Assembly: GCF_002585305.1 (NCBI RefSeq)
Contig: NZ_NUNF01000064.1
Coordinates: 1-16,334, forward strand
Length of the DNA: 16,334 nucleotides
Source of the DNA: Bacillus sp. AFS037270
GTDB taxonomy: Bacteria; Bacillota; Bacilli; Bacillales_B; DSM-18226
Reading direction: 5' to 3'
Shown here: piece by piece, positions 6,964-16,269 of the stretch
Position numbering within the stretch: the first letter of the stretch is position 1
Layout of the letters: each line of letters opens with the position of its first letter
Program-made: the position numbers and the translations under genes
Notes under the pieces: model-generated
The model's input: only the letters and a program-made list of their open reading frames with translations
What the model was told of the DNA's origin: nothing
The model's database searches: none

Positions 6964-7629
6964 ATGGGGGTTACACCCTTTATTACCGTTGAGGGGCCGA
7001 TTGGTGTAGGAAAAACATCTCTCGCAAAAGCTATTTCAGAAAAGTTCCATTTTGCTTTATTAAAAGAGATTGTTGATGAAAATCCATTTTTAGGGAAATT
7101 CTACGAAAATATAGAGGAGTGGAGTTTTCAAACTGAAATGTTCTTTCTCTGCAATCGCTATAAGCAATTAGGGGATATCAATACCCATTATTTAAGCCAA
7201 AACAAATCGGTTGTGGCGGACTATCATATTTTAAAGAATTTGATCTTCGCTGAACGGACTTTAAATAACGAAGAGTACCAAAAGTACTTTAAGATTTATC
7301 AAATTCTAACGGAAGATATGCCGAAACCGAATGTGATAATTTATTTAAGTGCAAGCCTCGATACACTTTTGAAACGGATTAAAAAAAGAGGTCGAGAAGT
7401 AGAGAAAAATATCAGCCCTTTATATTTAGAACAGCTCTCTATTGACTATGAAAATACCATAGCTGTCTTTGAGAAAGAACATCCGGAAATTCCCGTTCTT
7501 CGCTTTAGCGGAGATGAGCTGGATTTCGTAAAAAGTGAACAGGATTTAAATTATATTTTTCAAAAGTTAACTACTTCCTTAAAAGAAAGCAGCTGGACAA
7601 ACAACATATTATTGAACGGGGGATGTTAG
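6964..7629 (+). CDS. dgk: Deoxyguanosine kinase
   Basis: Phosphorylates deoxyguanosine (and possibly related purine deoxynucleosides) for dNTP salvage. It belongs to the dCK/dGK family of P-loop kinases. At 221 residues it closely resembles B. subtilis Dgk (207): P-loop GPIGVGKTS (11-19), EEWSFQTEMFFLCNRYKQL, ADYHILKN (85-92) in the place of the usual DRS motif, and a lid segment KRIKKRGRE (137-145). The ADYH variant also occurs in B. subtilis Dgk and is not a defect. The C-terminus is about 14 residues longer than in B. subtilis. The ATG start has AAGGAGGA seven bases upstream. The dck start codon follows four bases after the stop, so the two are co-transcribed and probably translationally coupled. 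Confidence 0.92.
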   Translation: MGVTPFITVEGPIGVGKTSLAKAISEKFHFALLKEIVDENPFLGKFYENIEEWSFQTEMFFLCNRYKQLGDINTHYLSQNKSVVADYHILKNLIFAERTLNNEEYQKYFKIYQILTEDMPKPNVIIYLSASLDTLLKRIKKRGREVEKNISPLYLEQLSIDYENTIAVFEKEHPEIPVLRFSGDELDFVKSEQDLNYIFQKLTTSLKESSWTNNILLNGGC

Positions 7630-7633
7630 GTTA

Positions 7634-8329
7634 GTGAGTATCGTTATTGGTGGTATGATTGGTCTAGGAAAAACAAGTGTAGCTGATACATTGAATGCAC
7701 ACTTTAAAAATAAAGGCATTGAGAGTAAGGTATTTTATGAAGCGGTCGATGATAATCCAATTCTTCCCCTTTATTATGAACTGACACCAGAAGAATTGGA
7801 TGCAAGAAGAATTCCGTTCCTCTTACAATTATTCTTTTTAAACAAACGATTTAAGACTGTTAAGGAATGTGTGAATTGGCGCGAACCCGTTTATACCATT
7901 CAAGACCGTTCGATTTATGAGGATTGGTATTTTGCTTATGTAAATAAAAATTTAGGCCGAATTTCTGAATTGGAATTCAAAATCTATGAAGAGCTTGTTG
8001 ATAATATGATGGAAGAACTCAATGAACTTCCTAAGAAGGCACCAGATTTAATGGTTTACCTAAAAGGATCATTTGATACGGTCATTGACCGGATAATGGC
8101 ACGCGGCAGAAGCTTTGAAATTAATCCTGAACTAAAAGAGTACTACTTCGAGGTTTGGAAGGGCTACGACGAATGGGTCTTGAATCAGTATGCAGCAAGC
8201 GAAGTGCTAGTGATTGATATGGACAATACTGATGTGGTCAAAAGTAAGGCAGATGCCATCAAGGTTTGCAATGCTGTAGATGAAAAATTAAATAAGATTT
8301 TAAAAATAGAAAAAGCACAGATTGGTTAA
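7634..8329 (+). CDS. dck: Deoxynucleoside kinase (deoxyadenosine/deoxycytidine kinase type)
   Basis: A second dCK/dGK-family kinase of 231 residues, probably acting on deoxyadenosine and/or deoxycytidine. Motifs: P-loop GGMIGLGKTS (6-15), EAVDDNPILPLYY (36-48), a canonical DRSIYED (91-97), and the arginine-rich lid RIMARGRSFE (153-162). The NPILPLYY and VIGGMIGLGKT stretches are, as far as I recall, more like the deoxyadenosine kinases of lactobacilli and the Bacillus cereus group than B. subtilis Dck, which reads NPYLEKFYH. Substrate preference is therefore inferred from operon position and family only. The start is GTG with a GGGGG about eleven bases upstream, overlapping the end of dgk. 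The stop codon lies inside the terminator stem that follows. Confidence 0.85.
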   Translation: MSIVIGGMIGLGKTSVADTLNAHFKNKGIESKVFYEAVDDNPILPLYYELTPEELDARRIPFLLQLFFLNKRFKTVKECVNWREPVYTIQDRSIYEDWYFAYVNKNLGRISELEFKIYEELVDNMMEELNELPKKAPDLMVYLKGSFDTVIDRIMARGRSFEINPELKEYYFEVWKGYDEWVLNQYAASEVLVIDMDNTDVVKSKADAIKVCNAVDEKLNKILKIEKAQIG

Positions 8330-8347
8330 ACCAATTTGTGCTTTTTT
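8310..8347 (+). terminator. Intrinsic terminator of dgk-dck, overlapping the dck stop codon
   Basis: AAAGCACAGATTGGT pairs with ACCAATTTGTGCTTT (one G-U pair) around a short loop that contains the dck TAA, and the right arm runs into six T. The left arm therefore encodes the last residues of Dck (KAQIG). Confidence 0.92.
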
Positions 8348-8350
8348 ATC

Positions 8351-8449
8351 GAAAAGCGAAAGCGCCTTGTTCAGGGGCGACAGGCATAAGACGAGCCTTC
8401 TTGACGGATTGGCTTATGCCCCAGAGCCCCTAGGCGCTGCAGCTAGACA
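8351..8449 (+). repeat. Palindromic intergenic repeat, copy B (complete form)
   Basis: The longest clear foldback copy, with three nested perfect stems. AGCGCCT (8361-8367) pairs with AGGCGCT (8432-8438); AGGGGC (8373-8378) with GCCCCT (8426-8431); and GGCATAAG (8383-8390) with CTTATGCC (8413-8420). It starts GAAAAGCGAAAGCGCC and ends CAGCTAGACA. The 20 bases at 8376-8395 are identical to the complement of 11106-11125 in copy D. It sits between the convergent terminators of dck and tRNA-Ser. Confidence 0.9.
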
Positions 8450-8460
8450 TATTTTTTTGC

Positions 8461-8499
8461 AAAAAAAAATTCGCTACAAATAATTGTAACGAATTTTTA
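8461..8499 (-). terminator. Intrinsic terminator of the tRNA-Ser transcript
   Basis: AAAAATTCG (8465-8473) pairs with CGAATTTTT (8490-8498), extended after one mismatch by TACAA/TTGTA. On the minus strand it ends in a run of nine T. It lies about 40 bases past the tRNA 3' end. Confidence 0.88.
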
Positions 8500-8535
8500 T
8501 CTCCAGTTTTTATGCGCGTGATTCTTTTTAGATAA

Positions 8536-8628
8536 TGGCGGAGGAAGAGGGATTCGAACCCCCGCGCGGTTTAACCCGCCTGTCGGTTTTCAAGACCGAT
8601 CCCTTCAGCCGGACTTGGGTATTCCTCC
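8536..8628 (-). tRNA. tRNA-Ser (UGA)
   Basis: Read on the minus strand this is a 93-nt class II tRNA. The acceptor arms are GGAGGAA and TTCCTCC, with discriminator G73 and an encoded CCA (8536-8538). The anticodon stem TCGGT/ACCGA encloses the loop CTTGAAA, so the anticodon is TGA. The TpsiC arm is GGGGGTTCGAATCCCTC and a long variable arm is present, as expected for serine. It lies downstream of serS, in the place of trnSL-Ser1 of B. subtilis. It has its own promoter and terminator. Confidence 0.97.
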
Positions 8629-8643
8629 GTATCAACAAATGAT

Positions 8644-8673
8644 AATTTACCATAAAAATAATGATAATGTCAA
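8644..8673 (-). promoter_or_regulatory. tRNA-Ser promoter (sigma-A)
   Basis: Minus-strand -35 TTGACA (8668-8673), an 18-base spacer ending in TGG, and -10 TAAATT (8644-8649). The predicted start is about eight bases before the tRNA 5' end. The perfect -35 and TG-extended -10 indicate an independent, strong tRNA promoter. Confidence 0.8.
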
Positions 8674-8683
8674 ATAGTAAAAC

Positions 8684-8724
8684 AGGATTTTTTCGGACAA
8701 ATTTAGAGTGCCCGAAAAAATCCT
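8684..8724 (-). terminator. Terminator-like hairpin after serS
   Basis: AGGATTTTTTCGG (8684-8696) is perfectly complementary to CCGAAAAAATCCT (8712-8724), a 13-bp stem with a 15-base loop, just after the serS stop. The U tract on the minus strand is poor (GUUUUAC), so termination may be partial. Confidence 0.7.
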
Positions 8725-8739
8725 TTGATATGCAGTTTT

Positions 8740-10020
8740 TTACATAGGTTTAATGACGTCGCGGTTGCCCATATATGGACGTAAGGCCGTAGGAATGACG
8801 ACACTGCCGTCCTCCTGCTGATAATTTTCTAATATTGCGGCGACCGTGCGGCCAATTGCAAGACCAGATCCATTTAAGGTATGAACATGCTCCGGTTTCG
8901 CTTTCGGATCACGACGGAAGCGGATATTTGCCCGTCTTGCCTGGAAGGCCTCAAAGTTACTGCAAGAAGAAATCTCACGGTAGGTTCCGTAGCTTGGGAT
9001 CCAAACCTCAATATCGTATTTTTTTGCAGCTGTAAAGCCGAGGTCACCGGTACACATGCTTAACACACGGTAAGGAAGTTCTAGCAGCTGCAACACACGT
9101 TCTGCATCGTGTGTAAGCTTTTCAAGTTCCTCATAAGAATCTTCGGGTTTCACAAATTTAACAAGCTCGACCTTATTAAATTGATGCTGACGGATTAATC
9201 CTCTTGTATCACGCCCTGCAGATCCTGCTTCAGAACGGAAACAAGCACTATAAGCAGCAAAACGAATCGGAAGGTCTTCTCCACTTAAAATCTCATCACG
9301 ATGATAGTTTGTGACTGGCACCTCAGCTGTAGGAATGAGGAAATAATCTTCATTTTCTATTAAGAAGGCATCCTCTTCAAACTTTGGCAATTGTCCTGTA
9401 CCGGTCATGCTTGTACGGTTGACTAAGTATGGCGGCAATATTTCTGTATAGCCGTGCTCATCAACATGCAGGTCCAGCATGAAGCTGATTAAGGCCCGTT
9501 CTAAACGAGCTCCCAGCCCCCTATAAAAGACAAAGCGGCTGCCTGTAACCTTTCCTGCCCGTTCAAAATCAAGGATGCCTAGTTCAGTCGCAATGTCCCA
9601 GTGCGGCTTTGCTTCAAACTCAAACTCACGGACTTGGCCCCACTTTCTAATTTCCACATTATCATCCTCGGTTTCACCGATTGGGACACTTTCATGTGGA
9701 ATGTTAGGAATGCTTAATAACAGCTGTTCTAACGTCTCCTCGACGCCGCGGAGTTCGTCATCTAAGCTTTTTATTTGATCGCCAACTTCACGCATCTCTG
9801 TAATTAAGTGGTCTGCATCTTTCTTTTCGCGCTTCAGTGCAGCCACTTGCTGTGATACTTCATTTTTGCGGCTCTTCAATTTTTCAGATTCAACGATTAG
9901 CTCTCGTCTTTTTACATCTAGATCCTCAAATCGGCCTAAATCAGTTAAATCCTCACCGCGATGCTGAAGCTTTTCTTTTACTTCAGCAAAATTAGCTCTT
10001 AGTACCTTAATATCTAACAT
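8740..10020 (-). CDS. serS: Seryl-tRNA synthetase
   Basis: Charges tRNA-Ser with serine; a class II synthetase. The 426 residues match the B. subtilis enzyme (425). Residues about 28-100 form the antiparallel coiled-coil arm that contacts the long variable arm of tRNA-Ser (rich in K, E and R). The catalytic domain contains [10 protein letters not shown], motif 2 [21 protein letters not shown] and the motif 3 region [16 protein letters not shown] followed by PTALRPYM. The ATG start has AAAGGAG about ten bases upstream. Expression is controlled by a T-box leader (10098-10335) that ends in an intrinsic terminator. A short palindromic repeat (copy C) lies between that terminator and the start codon, so it is part of the read-through mRNA. 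Confidence 0.98.
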   Translation of the reverse strand: MLDIKVLRANFAEVKEKLQHRGEDLTDLGRFEDLDVKRRELIVESEKLKSRKNEVSQQVAALKREKKDADHLITEMREVGDQIKSLDDELRGVEETLEQLLLSIPNIPHESVPIGETEDDNVEIRKWGQVREFEFEAKPHWDIATELGILDFERAGKVTGSRFVFYRGLGARLERALISFMLDLHVDEHGYTEILPPYLVNRTSMTGTGQLPKFEEDAFLIENEDYFLIPTAEVPVTNYHRDEILSGEDLPIRFAAYSACFRSEAGSAGRDTRGLIRQHQFNKVELVKFVKPEDSYEELEKLTHDAERVLQLLELPYRVLSMCTGDLGFTAAKKYDIEVWIPSYGTYREISSCSNFEAFQARRANIRFRRDPKAKPEHVHTLNGSGLAIGRTVAAILENYQQEDGSVVIPTALRPYMGNRDVIKPM

Positions 10021-10056
10021 TCTGTCGGCACTCCTTTATTATATAATTTGAAAACT

Positions 10057-10095
10057 ATCAGCTCCAGCGCCGCTAAACGGGCGCTTCCGCTTTAA
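10057..10095 (-). repeat. Palindromic intergenic repeat, copy C (degenerate short form)
   Basis: Read on the minus strand it keeps the family ends (AAAGCGGAAGCGCC at one side, GGCGCTGGAGCT at the other) but almost none of the middle. The stem AGCGCC (10066-10071)/GGCGCT (10080-10085) remains. It sits in the serS 5' leader between the T-box terminator and the ribosome binding site. Confidence 0.75.
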
Positions 10096-10097
10096 AA

Positions 10098-10134
10098 TAA
10101 AAAAACTCCCGCCCCAAATACAGGGACGAGAGTT
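10098..10134 (-). terminator. T-box-controlled terminator of serS
   Basis: The minus-strand arms AACTCTCGTCCC and GGGGCGGGAGTT form a 12-bp stem (two G-U pairs) around a seven-base loop, followed by a run of seven T. It is the alternative fold to the antiterminator that contains the T-box sequence at 10138-10151. Confidence 0.93.
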
Positions 10135-10335
10135 AGTCGCGATACCACCCTGGTTGACAACATAGGCTGCCCACCTCAAAAAACTGTAACGGTTTTTACC
10201 GAAAGTACTTACTTACCTTATAGGTGTTCCGTACCTTACTCGAGGAGGGATTCACAAGTATCACACACCGGTTCACACCAGCCACCGGCTCTCTTTGGAG
10301 TGAGGTTCTTGTTACTAGTTCCTCTCATTGCTTTT
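10098..10335 (-). promoter_or_regulatory. T-box riboswitch (serine) upstream of serS
   Basis: Uncharged tRNA-Ser binds this leader and favours the antiterminator, allowing serS transcription. Minus-strand landmarks in order: stem I beginning with GAGAGGAAC; the conserved distal part (AGAGAGCCGGTGG, then GTGTGAACCGG); a specifier loop GAATCCC with a serine codon UCC at 10250-10248; the T-box AGGGTGGTATCGCG (10151-10138) holding the UGG that pairs with the tRNA NCCA end; and the terminator. The codon assignment is by pattern, not by folding. The base after UGG is U, which would face G73 as a wobble pair. Confidence 0.93.
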
Positions 10336-10350
10336 TCATTATTGATTTGT

Positions 10351-10378
10351 TTTATAATTTACTATAATTATGAACCAA
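10351..10378 (-). promoter_or_regulatory. Candidate promoter of the serS T-box transcript
   Basis: Minus-strand TTGGTT (10373-10378) and TATAAA (10351-10356) are separated by 16 bases, ending about 20 bases before the start of stem I. It lies directly after the pdxT stop codon. Moderate match to sigma-A consensus. Confidence 0.55.
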
Positions 10379-10389
10379 ATGCAACCGAA

Positions 10390-10980
10390 TTAAACAAATT
10401 GTTTCGCTTTTGCTTCCTTCACCATTTCGACGAAATAAGCCGTAATCGCATGGTTCTCGGTTAATTCCGGATGGAATGAGCAGCCAAGATATTGTCCTTC
10501 CCGTGCGGCGACGATGCGGTCATTATGCTTGGACAAAATTTCAACATTCTCGCCTGCCTCAACGATGTGCGGCGCACGGATAAACACCGCTGGAAAACTG
10601 TCTGCTACATCCTTAATCGTGAGGTCGGCCTCAAAGCTGTCAACTTGGCGGCCAAATGAGTTCCGTTCCACCTTGATGTTCATTACACCGATGTGTGACT
10701 CATCATACCCCACAAGTTCTTTTGCTAAAAGAATCAGACCGGCACATGTACCAAACATAGGTTTCCCCGCACGTGCAAATTCTTTTAGAGCATCCATAAA
10801 ATCATATTTATCAATTAAGCGGCGCATTGCCGTGCTTTCACCGCCAGGAAGAATAAGGCCATCAAGGTCCTCTAATTCCTGTTTGCGCTTGACTGCAACT
10901 GCCTCTACTCCACATGCCTCTAAAGATTTAATATGTTCACGGACAGCTCCTTGTAAAGCAAGTACGCCGATTTTAGTCAT
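10390..10980 (-). CDS. pdxT: PdxT, glutaminase subunit of PLP synthase
   Basis: Hydrolyses glutamine and passes the ammonia to PdxS for pyridoxal 5'-phosphate synthesis; class I-like glutamine amidotransferase. The 196 residues match B. subtilis PdxT (196). Catalytic triad visible: nucleophile C79 in GTCAGL, and H170 and E172 in SFHPELT; the oxyanion-region PGGEST is at 45-50. The ATG start has AAGGGG seven bases upstream. It follows pdxS on the same strand, but the 173-base gap contains palindromic repeat copy D and no clear promoter. Expression probably depends on read-through from pdxS, and the repeat hairpin in the mRNA could affect the PdxS:PdxT ratio (inference). No terminator separates it from the serS promoter. 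Confidence 0.97.
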   Translation of the reverse strand: MTKIGVLALQGAVREHIKSLEACGVEAVAVKRKQELEDLDGLILPGGESTAMRRLIDKYDFMDALKEFARAGKPMFGTCAGLILLAKELVGYDESHIGVMNIKVERNSFGRQVDSFEADLTIKDVADSFPAVFIRAPHIVEAGENVEILSKHNDRIVAAREGQYLGCSFHPELTENHAITAYFVEMVKEAKAKQFV

Positions 10981-11027
10981 TATTATACCCCTTCTACTAC
11001 TCAGTTTAAGTGATAAACTTTGAATAC

Positions 11028-11150
11028 TGTCTAGCTCCAGCGCCTAGAGGCTCAGAGGTCTACAGCCAAACTATCAAAAAGGCTAAAAAGCAGCCTTCTC
11101 GCCAGCTCGTCTTATGCCTGTCGCCTCTGAACAAGTCGCTTCCGCTTTTC
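11028..11150 (-). repeat. Palindromic intergenic repeat, copy D (long form)
   Basis: Read on the minus strand it begins GAAAAGCGGAAGCGACTTG and ends CTAGGCGCTGGAGCTAGACA, the same ends as copies A and B. It contains the 20-base segment identical to copy B (11106-11125) and an AGAGGC/GCCTCT stem in place of AGGGGC/GCCCCT, a compensatory change. It fills most of the gap between pdxS and pdxT and starts three bases after the pdxS stop codon. Confidence 0.88.
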
Positions 11151-11153
11151 TAA

Positions 11154-12035
11154 TTACCATCCACGCTCCTGCATGCGAGCTTCTGGTGCTAGGGAAGAGA
11201 TTTCGATACCTTTCATTGGTGTTCCGAGATCCTTTGAAAGTTCAGCGATTAATTTGTAATCTTGATAATGTGTAGTTGCTTCCACAATCGCTCTTGCAAA
11301 TTTAGCAGGGTTCTCAGATTTGAAGATACCAGAACCAACGAATACGCCATCTGCTCCCAATTGCATCATCAATGCAGCATCAGCAGGTGTTGCAACACCA
11401 CCAGCAGCAAAGTTAACAACTGGAAGGCGGCCAAGGTTCTTAATTTCAAGCAATAATTCATATGGTGCACCAAGTAGTTTTGCTTCAGTCATTAACTCAT
11501 CTTCGTTCATTCCAACAACCTTGCGAACTTGTGCATTCACCTTACGCATGTGGCGAACAGCTTCTACGATGTTACCTGTTCCAGGTTCACCTTTTGTACG
11601 AAGCATAGATGCACCTTCACCGATTCGGCGGGCAGCTTCACCAAGGTCGCGGCAGCCGCACACAAATGGCACTGTATAGTCTTTTTTGTTTAGGTGGTAT
11701 TCTTCATCTGCAGGTGTTAAAACTTCGCTCTCATCGATATAATCGACGCCCATAGCTTCAAGTACTCGTGCTTCGACGATATGACCAATTCTTGCTTTTG
11801 CCATAACAGGGATAGAAACAGCTTTAAGTACCTCTTCGACAATTCTTGGGTCAGCCATTCTCGCAACACCGCCAGCTGCGCGGATATCAGATGGAACACG
11901 CTCTAATGCCATTACTGCAACGGCACCAGCTTCCTCCGCAATTTTTGCCTGCTCAGCGTTAATGACGTCCATAATAACGCCGCCCTTTTGCATTTCAGCC
12001 ATACCACGTTTTACAAGATCCGTACCAGTTTTCAT
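11154..12035 (-). CDS. pdxS: PdxS, pyridoxal 5'-phosphate synthase subunit
   Basis: Builds PLP from ribose 5-phosphate, glyceraldehyde 3-phosphate and ammonia (deoxyxylulose-independent route), as a dodecamer decorated by PdxT. The 293 residues are one shorter than in B. subtilis. Key residues: D23 in [10 protein letters not shown], the Schiff-base K80 in VMAKARIGH, and the second lysine K148 in [22 protein letters not shown]-like phosphate-binding turns appear near the end ([14 protein letters not shown]). The ATG start has AAGGGGGA six bases upstream. It is the first gene of pdxS-pdxT, after the dacA terminator. The upstream AT-rich gap (12036-12145) offers only weak promoter matches (for example TTGCTT with AATTAT), so I do not annotate one. 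Confidence 0.98.
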   Translation of the reverse strand: MKTGTDLVKRGMAEMQKGGVIMDVINAEQAKIAEEAGAVAVMALERVPSDIRAAGGVARMADPRIVEEVLKAVSIPVMAKARIGHIVEARVLEAMGVDYIDESEVLTPADEEYHLNKKDYTVPFVCGCRDLGEAARRIGEGASMLRTKGEPGTGNIVEAVRHMRKVNAQVRKVVGMNEDELMTEAKLLGAPYELLLEIKNLGRLPVVNFAAGGVATPADAALMMQLGADGVFVGSGIFKSENPAKFARAIVEATTHYQDYKLIAELSKDLGTPMKGIEISSLAPEARMQERGW

Positions 12036-12145
12036 AAAAAAATCCCCCTTTTATTTTTAATTTTAAGAAAAATTAATTCATACCTATAGGAAAAATCCCT
12101 ATTTAAAATATCGGAATAATTTTACCATAAAAACATTAAAGCAAC

Positions 12146-12182
12146 AAAAAAGGATTCCTGTCAAGACAAGAAATCCTTTTCT
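12146..12182 (-). terminator. Intrinsic terminator of dacA
   Basis: AAAAGGATT (12148-12156) pairs with AATCCTTTT (12172-12180). The inner TGTC/GACA closes an AA loop after a small internal loop. The minus strand continues with a T run. It lies about 30 bases after the dacA stop. Confidence 0.87.
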
Positions 12183-12214
12183 TTATTATATGGTAAATAT
12201 TAACGGACTTAAAT

Positions 12215-13573
12215 TTAAAACCATCCCTTAACAGTTGTTCCTATCCCATGAAATACATCTCCAAAGAAATTACCGATACCGCGCATCATTAAAACAAACC
12301 AGTTAGCCTTTTCAACATCTTCTGCTGCAACAACATCCACTTGTGCTTTCTTTTGACCCTCAGCTGTTAAGAAACTAACCTTCTCGCCATTCTTTGGTTT
12401 TAAGGTCACATAACCGACCGTTTCTCCCTTTTTAATCGGAGCAGTTAACTCACCGTCTTTGTTAACTTTATTTTTATCTAATACGAGCTCAGGTTGATAG
12501 TTTTTCTCTTCACCATTAAGAACGATCATATTAATAGCAGATTTCGTATAAATCTTTACCTGATTTTCTTTCCCTTTAAGGACGGGCACTGTCTTCTGTC
12601 CTTTGACCTGATAATGTTTTGGAACTAGTTTTACATTGGTATAGTTACTAAAAGCATAATCCAGCATTTTTCTAGTTTCTTCAAAGCGGGCACTGTAACC
12701 GCCTTGTCCAGAGGCATCCTTAGCGTTTTGCACAACCGTAATAAATCGTTTTCCATCACGGCTCGCTGTTCCGGTAAAACAGTAACCTGCAAAATCTGTT
12801 GTTCCCGTTTTTAGCCCGTCCATCCCTTGGTAACCATAATCTAGTGATGGCAACATCCAGTTCCAGTTAATCATACTAATTTGGTCATCTGTTCCTTCAC
12901 GGAAAATCTTCTTTGGTGTGCTGGCTGTTTTTAGCACATCAGGAAAATCATTAATTAAGTGAAAAGCTAGCTTTGCCACAGCCCGGGATGACATCACGTT
13001 TTCGTCCTCTGCACCCGTTCCTTCTGGCTGCAGGCCATTGTAATCTCGATTGTTCAAACCTGTTGAGTTCACAAATTTATAATCCTTTAACCCAAGTGCC
13101 TTTGCTTTATCATTCATCATCTTTACAAAGTTTGTTTCTGAACCGCCCATAATTTCTGCAAGGGCAATGGTTGCGGCATTGGCAGAGTAAATCGCCATAG
13201 CTTCATATAATTCTCGTACTTTATAAGTACCATCCGCTCGTAGTGGCACATTGGAAAGATCACGCCGCTGAGATATTTTGTACACAAGGTCACTTACCTT
13301 GTACTCTTGATCCCATTTCACTTTTCCCTTTTTCACTGAGTCAAGCAGGATATACTCAGTCATCATTTTGGTCATACTAGCAATTCCTAGTACACTATCA
13401 GCATTTTTTTCATATAAAACCTTACCTGTCTTACCGTCTACTAAAATGGCTCCATCTGCATTCACATTTAAAGCTGCTTCTGCATGAGCCTTATGTACAC
13501 CAGCAAAAACGCTAAAAAACATAATCATTGCCAATGCACTGGCAACATATTTTCGATAAAGATGTTTGTTCAC
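12215..13573 (-). CDS. dacA: DacA, D-alanyl-D-alanine carboxypeptidase (PBP5)
   Basis: Low-molecular-mass penicillin-binding protein that trims the terminal D-Ala from peptidoglycan pentapeptides. The frame is open much further upstream (to 13708). The GTG at 13573 is preceded by GGAGGG nine bases upstream and begins directly with a signal peptide: basic NKHLYRKY, hydrophobic core, and AHA-EA cleavage near residue 31. I therefore choose it (452 residues; B. subtilis 443). Serine peptidase motifs: SMTK (S66, K69), SAN (S130, N132), KTG (255-257). A PBP5 C-terminal beta domain follows, then a C-terminal amphipathic membrane anchor ([15 protein letters not shown] to the end). It is monocistronic: the guaB terminator lies upstream, its own terminator downstream, and an extended -10 candidate sits at 13611-13619. 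Confidence 0.96.
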   Translation of the reverse strand: MNKHLYRKYVASALAMIMFFSVFAGVHKAHAEAALNVNADGAILVDGKTGKVLYEKNADSVLGIASMTKMMTEYILLDSVKKGKVKWDQEYKVSDLVYKISQRRDLSNVPLRADGTYKVRELYEAMAIYSANAATIALAEIMGGSETNFVKMMNDKAKALGLKDYKFVNSTGLNNRDYNGLQPEGTGAEDENVMSSRAVAKLAFHLINDFPDVLKTASTPKKIFREGTDDQISMINWNWMLPSLDYGYQGMDGLKTGTTDFAGYCFTGTASRDGKRFITVVQNAKDASGQGGYSARFEETRKMLDYAFSNYTNVKLVPKHYQVKGQKTVPVLKGKENQVKIYTKSAINMIVLNGEEKNYQPELVLDKNKVNKDGELTAPIKKGETVGYVTLKPKNGEKVSFLTAEGQKKAQVDVVAAEDVEKANWFVLMMRGIGNFFGDVFHGIGTTVKGWF

Positions 13574-13610
13574 TATTACACGCCCTCCAAGGAATTTATA
13601 CACTTTGAAT

Positions 13611-13619
13611 ATTTTATCA
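13611..13619 (-). promoter_or_regulatory. Candidate extended -10 promoter of dacA
   Basis: The minus strand reads TGATAAAAT (TG-n-TAAAAT) about 38 bases before the GTG start. No good -35 is seen. The surrounding 15-mer TATGATAAAATATTC (13607-13621) is identical to the one upstream of dgk at 6842-6856. Confidence 0.5.
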
Positions 13620-13710
13620 TACCTGCCTAGTAAATCATAGAATGAGCATTGGACCATTCTTTGGCATTTGATTAAAATTTTCTTAAAATTTAATAGGAAA
13701 TTCTTCATAA

Positions 13711-13743
13711 TAAAAACAGAGAGGTATGACCTCTCTGTTTAAT
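13711..13743 (-). terminator. Intrinsic terminator of guaB
   Basis: AAACAGAGAGGT (13714-13725) and ACCTCTCTGTTT (13729-13740) form a perfect 12-bp stem with a three-base loop, followed by UUUUU on the minus strand. It begins eight bases after the guaB stop codon. Confidence 0.95.
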
Positions 13744-13748
13744 AAAAT

Positions 13749-15283
<1,535 letters not shown>

Positions 15284-15325
15284 GGAATAAATATTAAATT
15301 GATTTTTCTGAAAAAGGTGAGCGAC

Positions 15326-16267
15326 TTGGTTACTAACTATAAAAATTGGAAAAGTTACTCTTGTTTTTTTTCGGCAGAATACTGCCAAAGATATTTAAGA
15401 ATGTGCTACCAAAAGCGAAATATTGAAAACCCTGAACAAAAAAGCTATGAAAATGGATATGCCTTTCTCTATTATCTCGAACACGGGCAAATATATTATG
15501 ATCAAGCAGAAAAGTCTCCACTAATTTTAAAACCCATATTACTCTTTTATGGACTTGTCCATTTAATTAAAGCCTGTATCTTAACCATAGATCCCTCCTA
15601 TCCGGAAACTACCGCTGTATTGGCCCACGGCGTTTCTACAAGGAAAAGAAAAAAGCAGAATTACCTTTTTTTCCATGATGAAGTAAAGTTTCAAAAAAAT
15701 GGCCTTTTCCCCTATATGTCAGAGAAAATGTTTCACATGAAACAATTGGAAGGGGAAAAAGCTATTATGGAGGATTTATTACAGCTTATACCTGAATTAA
15801 ATGATTTATTCTTTATCGTTGAAGGAAAAAGGACATTTGCCAATTTAACTCAGCATGATAATAAACTTCTAATCCCTGAGTATGTACTGGATAACTATCA
15901 TATGACGGAGAGCAGGTTTAAGGAGTTTTTTACCTCAAAGTTTAAAAATAATGTGGAGTTCGCTAATGAGGGGCTTGCCTTTCAGATAAGTGAGGACCTT
16001 CTTTCTGAAATGTCACCGCTTTTTTATAACTTGGAAGATAAAAGTTACACAATTCCACTTGATAAAGGAAACTTCAATAATTTTCCAGAACTGCTTGTTC
16101 ACTATCTTTTGTTGTATAACCTTAGCATGATTGCCCGTTATGAAACAGAATGGTGGAGTGAGTTAACGAAGATGATGCCCAACCGAGATTATCCATTTAT
16201 CAAATCATTCATCGAGGTCACAATGAAAAAAGGGCCGTTTCTGATCTATAAATTTCTTATGCAATAG
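15326..16267 (+). CDS. yaaC: YaaC family protein, function unknown
   Basis: A conserved Bacillaceae protein encoded divergently from guaB; B. subtilis YaaC is of similar length (about 315). No catalytic motif is recognised. It is rich in aromatic residues and in helices, for example YENGYAFLYYLEHGQIYYDQA and a hydrophobic LLFYGLVHLIKACIL segment near residues 70-84. It has no signal peptide. The frame is open from a TTG at 15299. AAAAAGGTGAG at 15311-15321 fits the TTG at 15326 best, giving 313 residues; a GTG at 15317 is a less likely alternative. It ends three bases before repeat copy E, and no ordinary terminator is visible before the window ends. The name comes from resemblance and synteny. 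Nothing in the sequence shows its biochemical role. Confidence 0.88.
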   Translation: MVTNYKNWKSYSCFFSAEYCQRYLRMCYQKRNIENPEQKSYENGYAFLYYLEHGQIYYDQAEKSPLILKPILLFYGLVHLIKACILTIDPSYPETTAVLAHGVSTRKRKKQNYLFFHDEVKFQKNGLFPYMSEKMFHMKQLEGEKAIMEDLLQLIPELNDLFFIVEGKRTFANLTQHDNKLLIPEYVLDNYHMTESRFKEFFTSKFKNNVEFANEGLAFQISEDLLSEMSPLFYNLEDKSYTIPLDKGNFNNFPELLVHYLLLYNLSMIARYETEWWSELTKMMPNRDYPFIKSFIEVTMKKGPFLIYKFLMQ

Positions 16268-16269
16268 AA

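Noticed and set aside
10514..11023. 169-codon open frame on the plus strand opposite pdxT
   Set aside because: Serine/arginine-rich antisense shadow of pdxT, extending into its upstream region, with no ribosome binding site. pdxT carries the full catalytic triad on the other strand.
11320..11679. 119-codon open frame on the plus strand opposite pdxS
   Set aside because: Antisense shadow of a highly conserved gene; low-complexity composition and no ribosome binding site.
13574..13708. 45-residue N-terminal extension of dacA
   Set aside because: It would place the signal peptide internally. The GTG at 13573 has a strong Shine-Dalgarno sequence and leads straight into the signal peptide, and the extension overlaps the inferred promoter.
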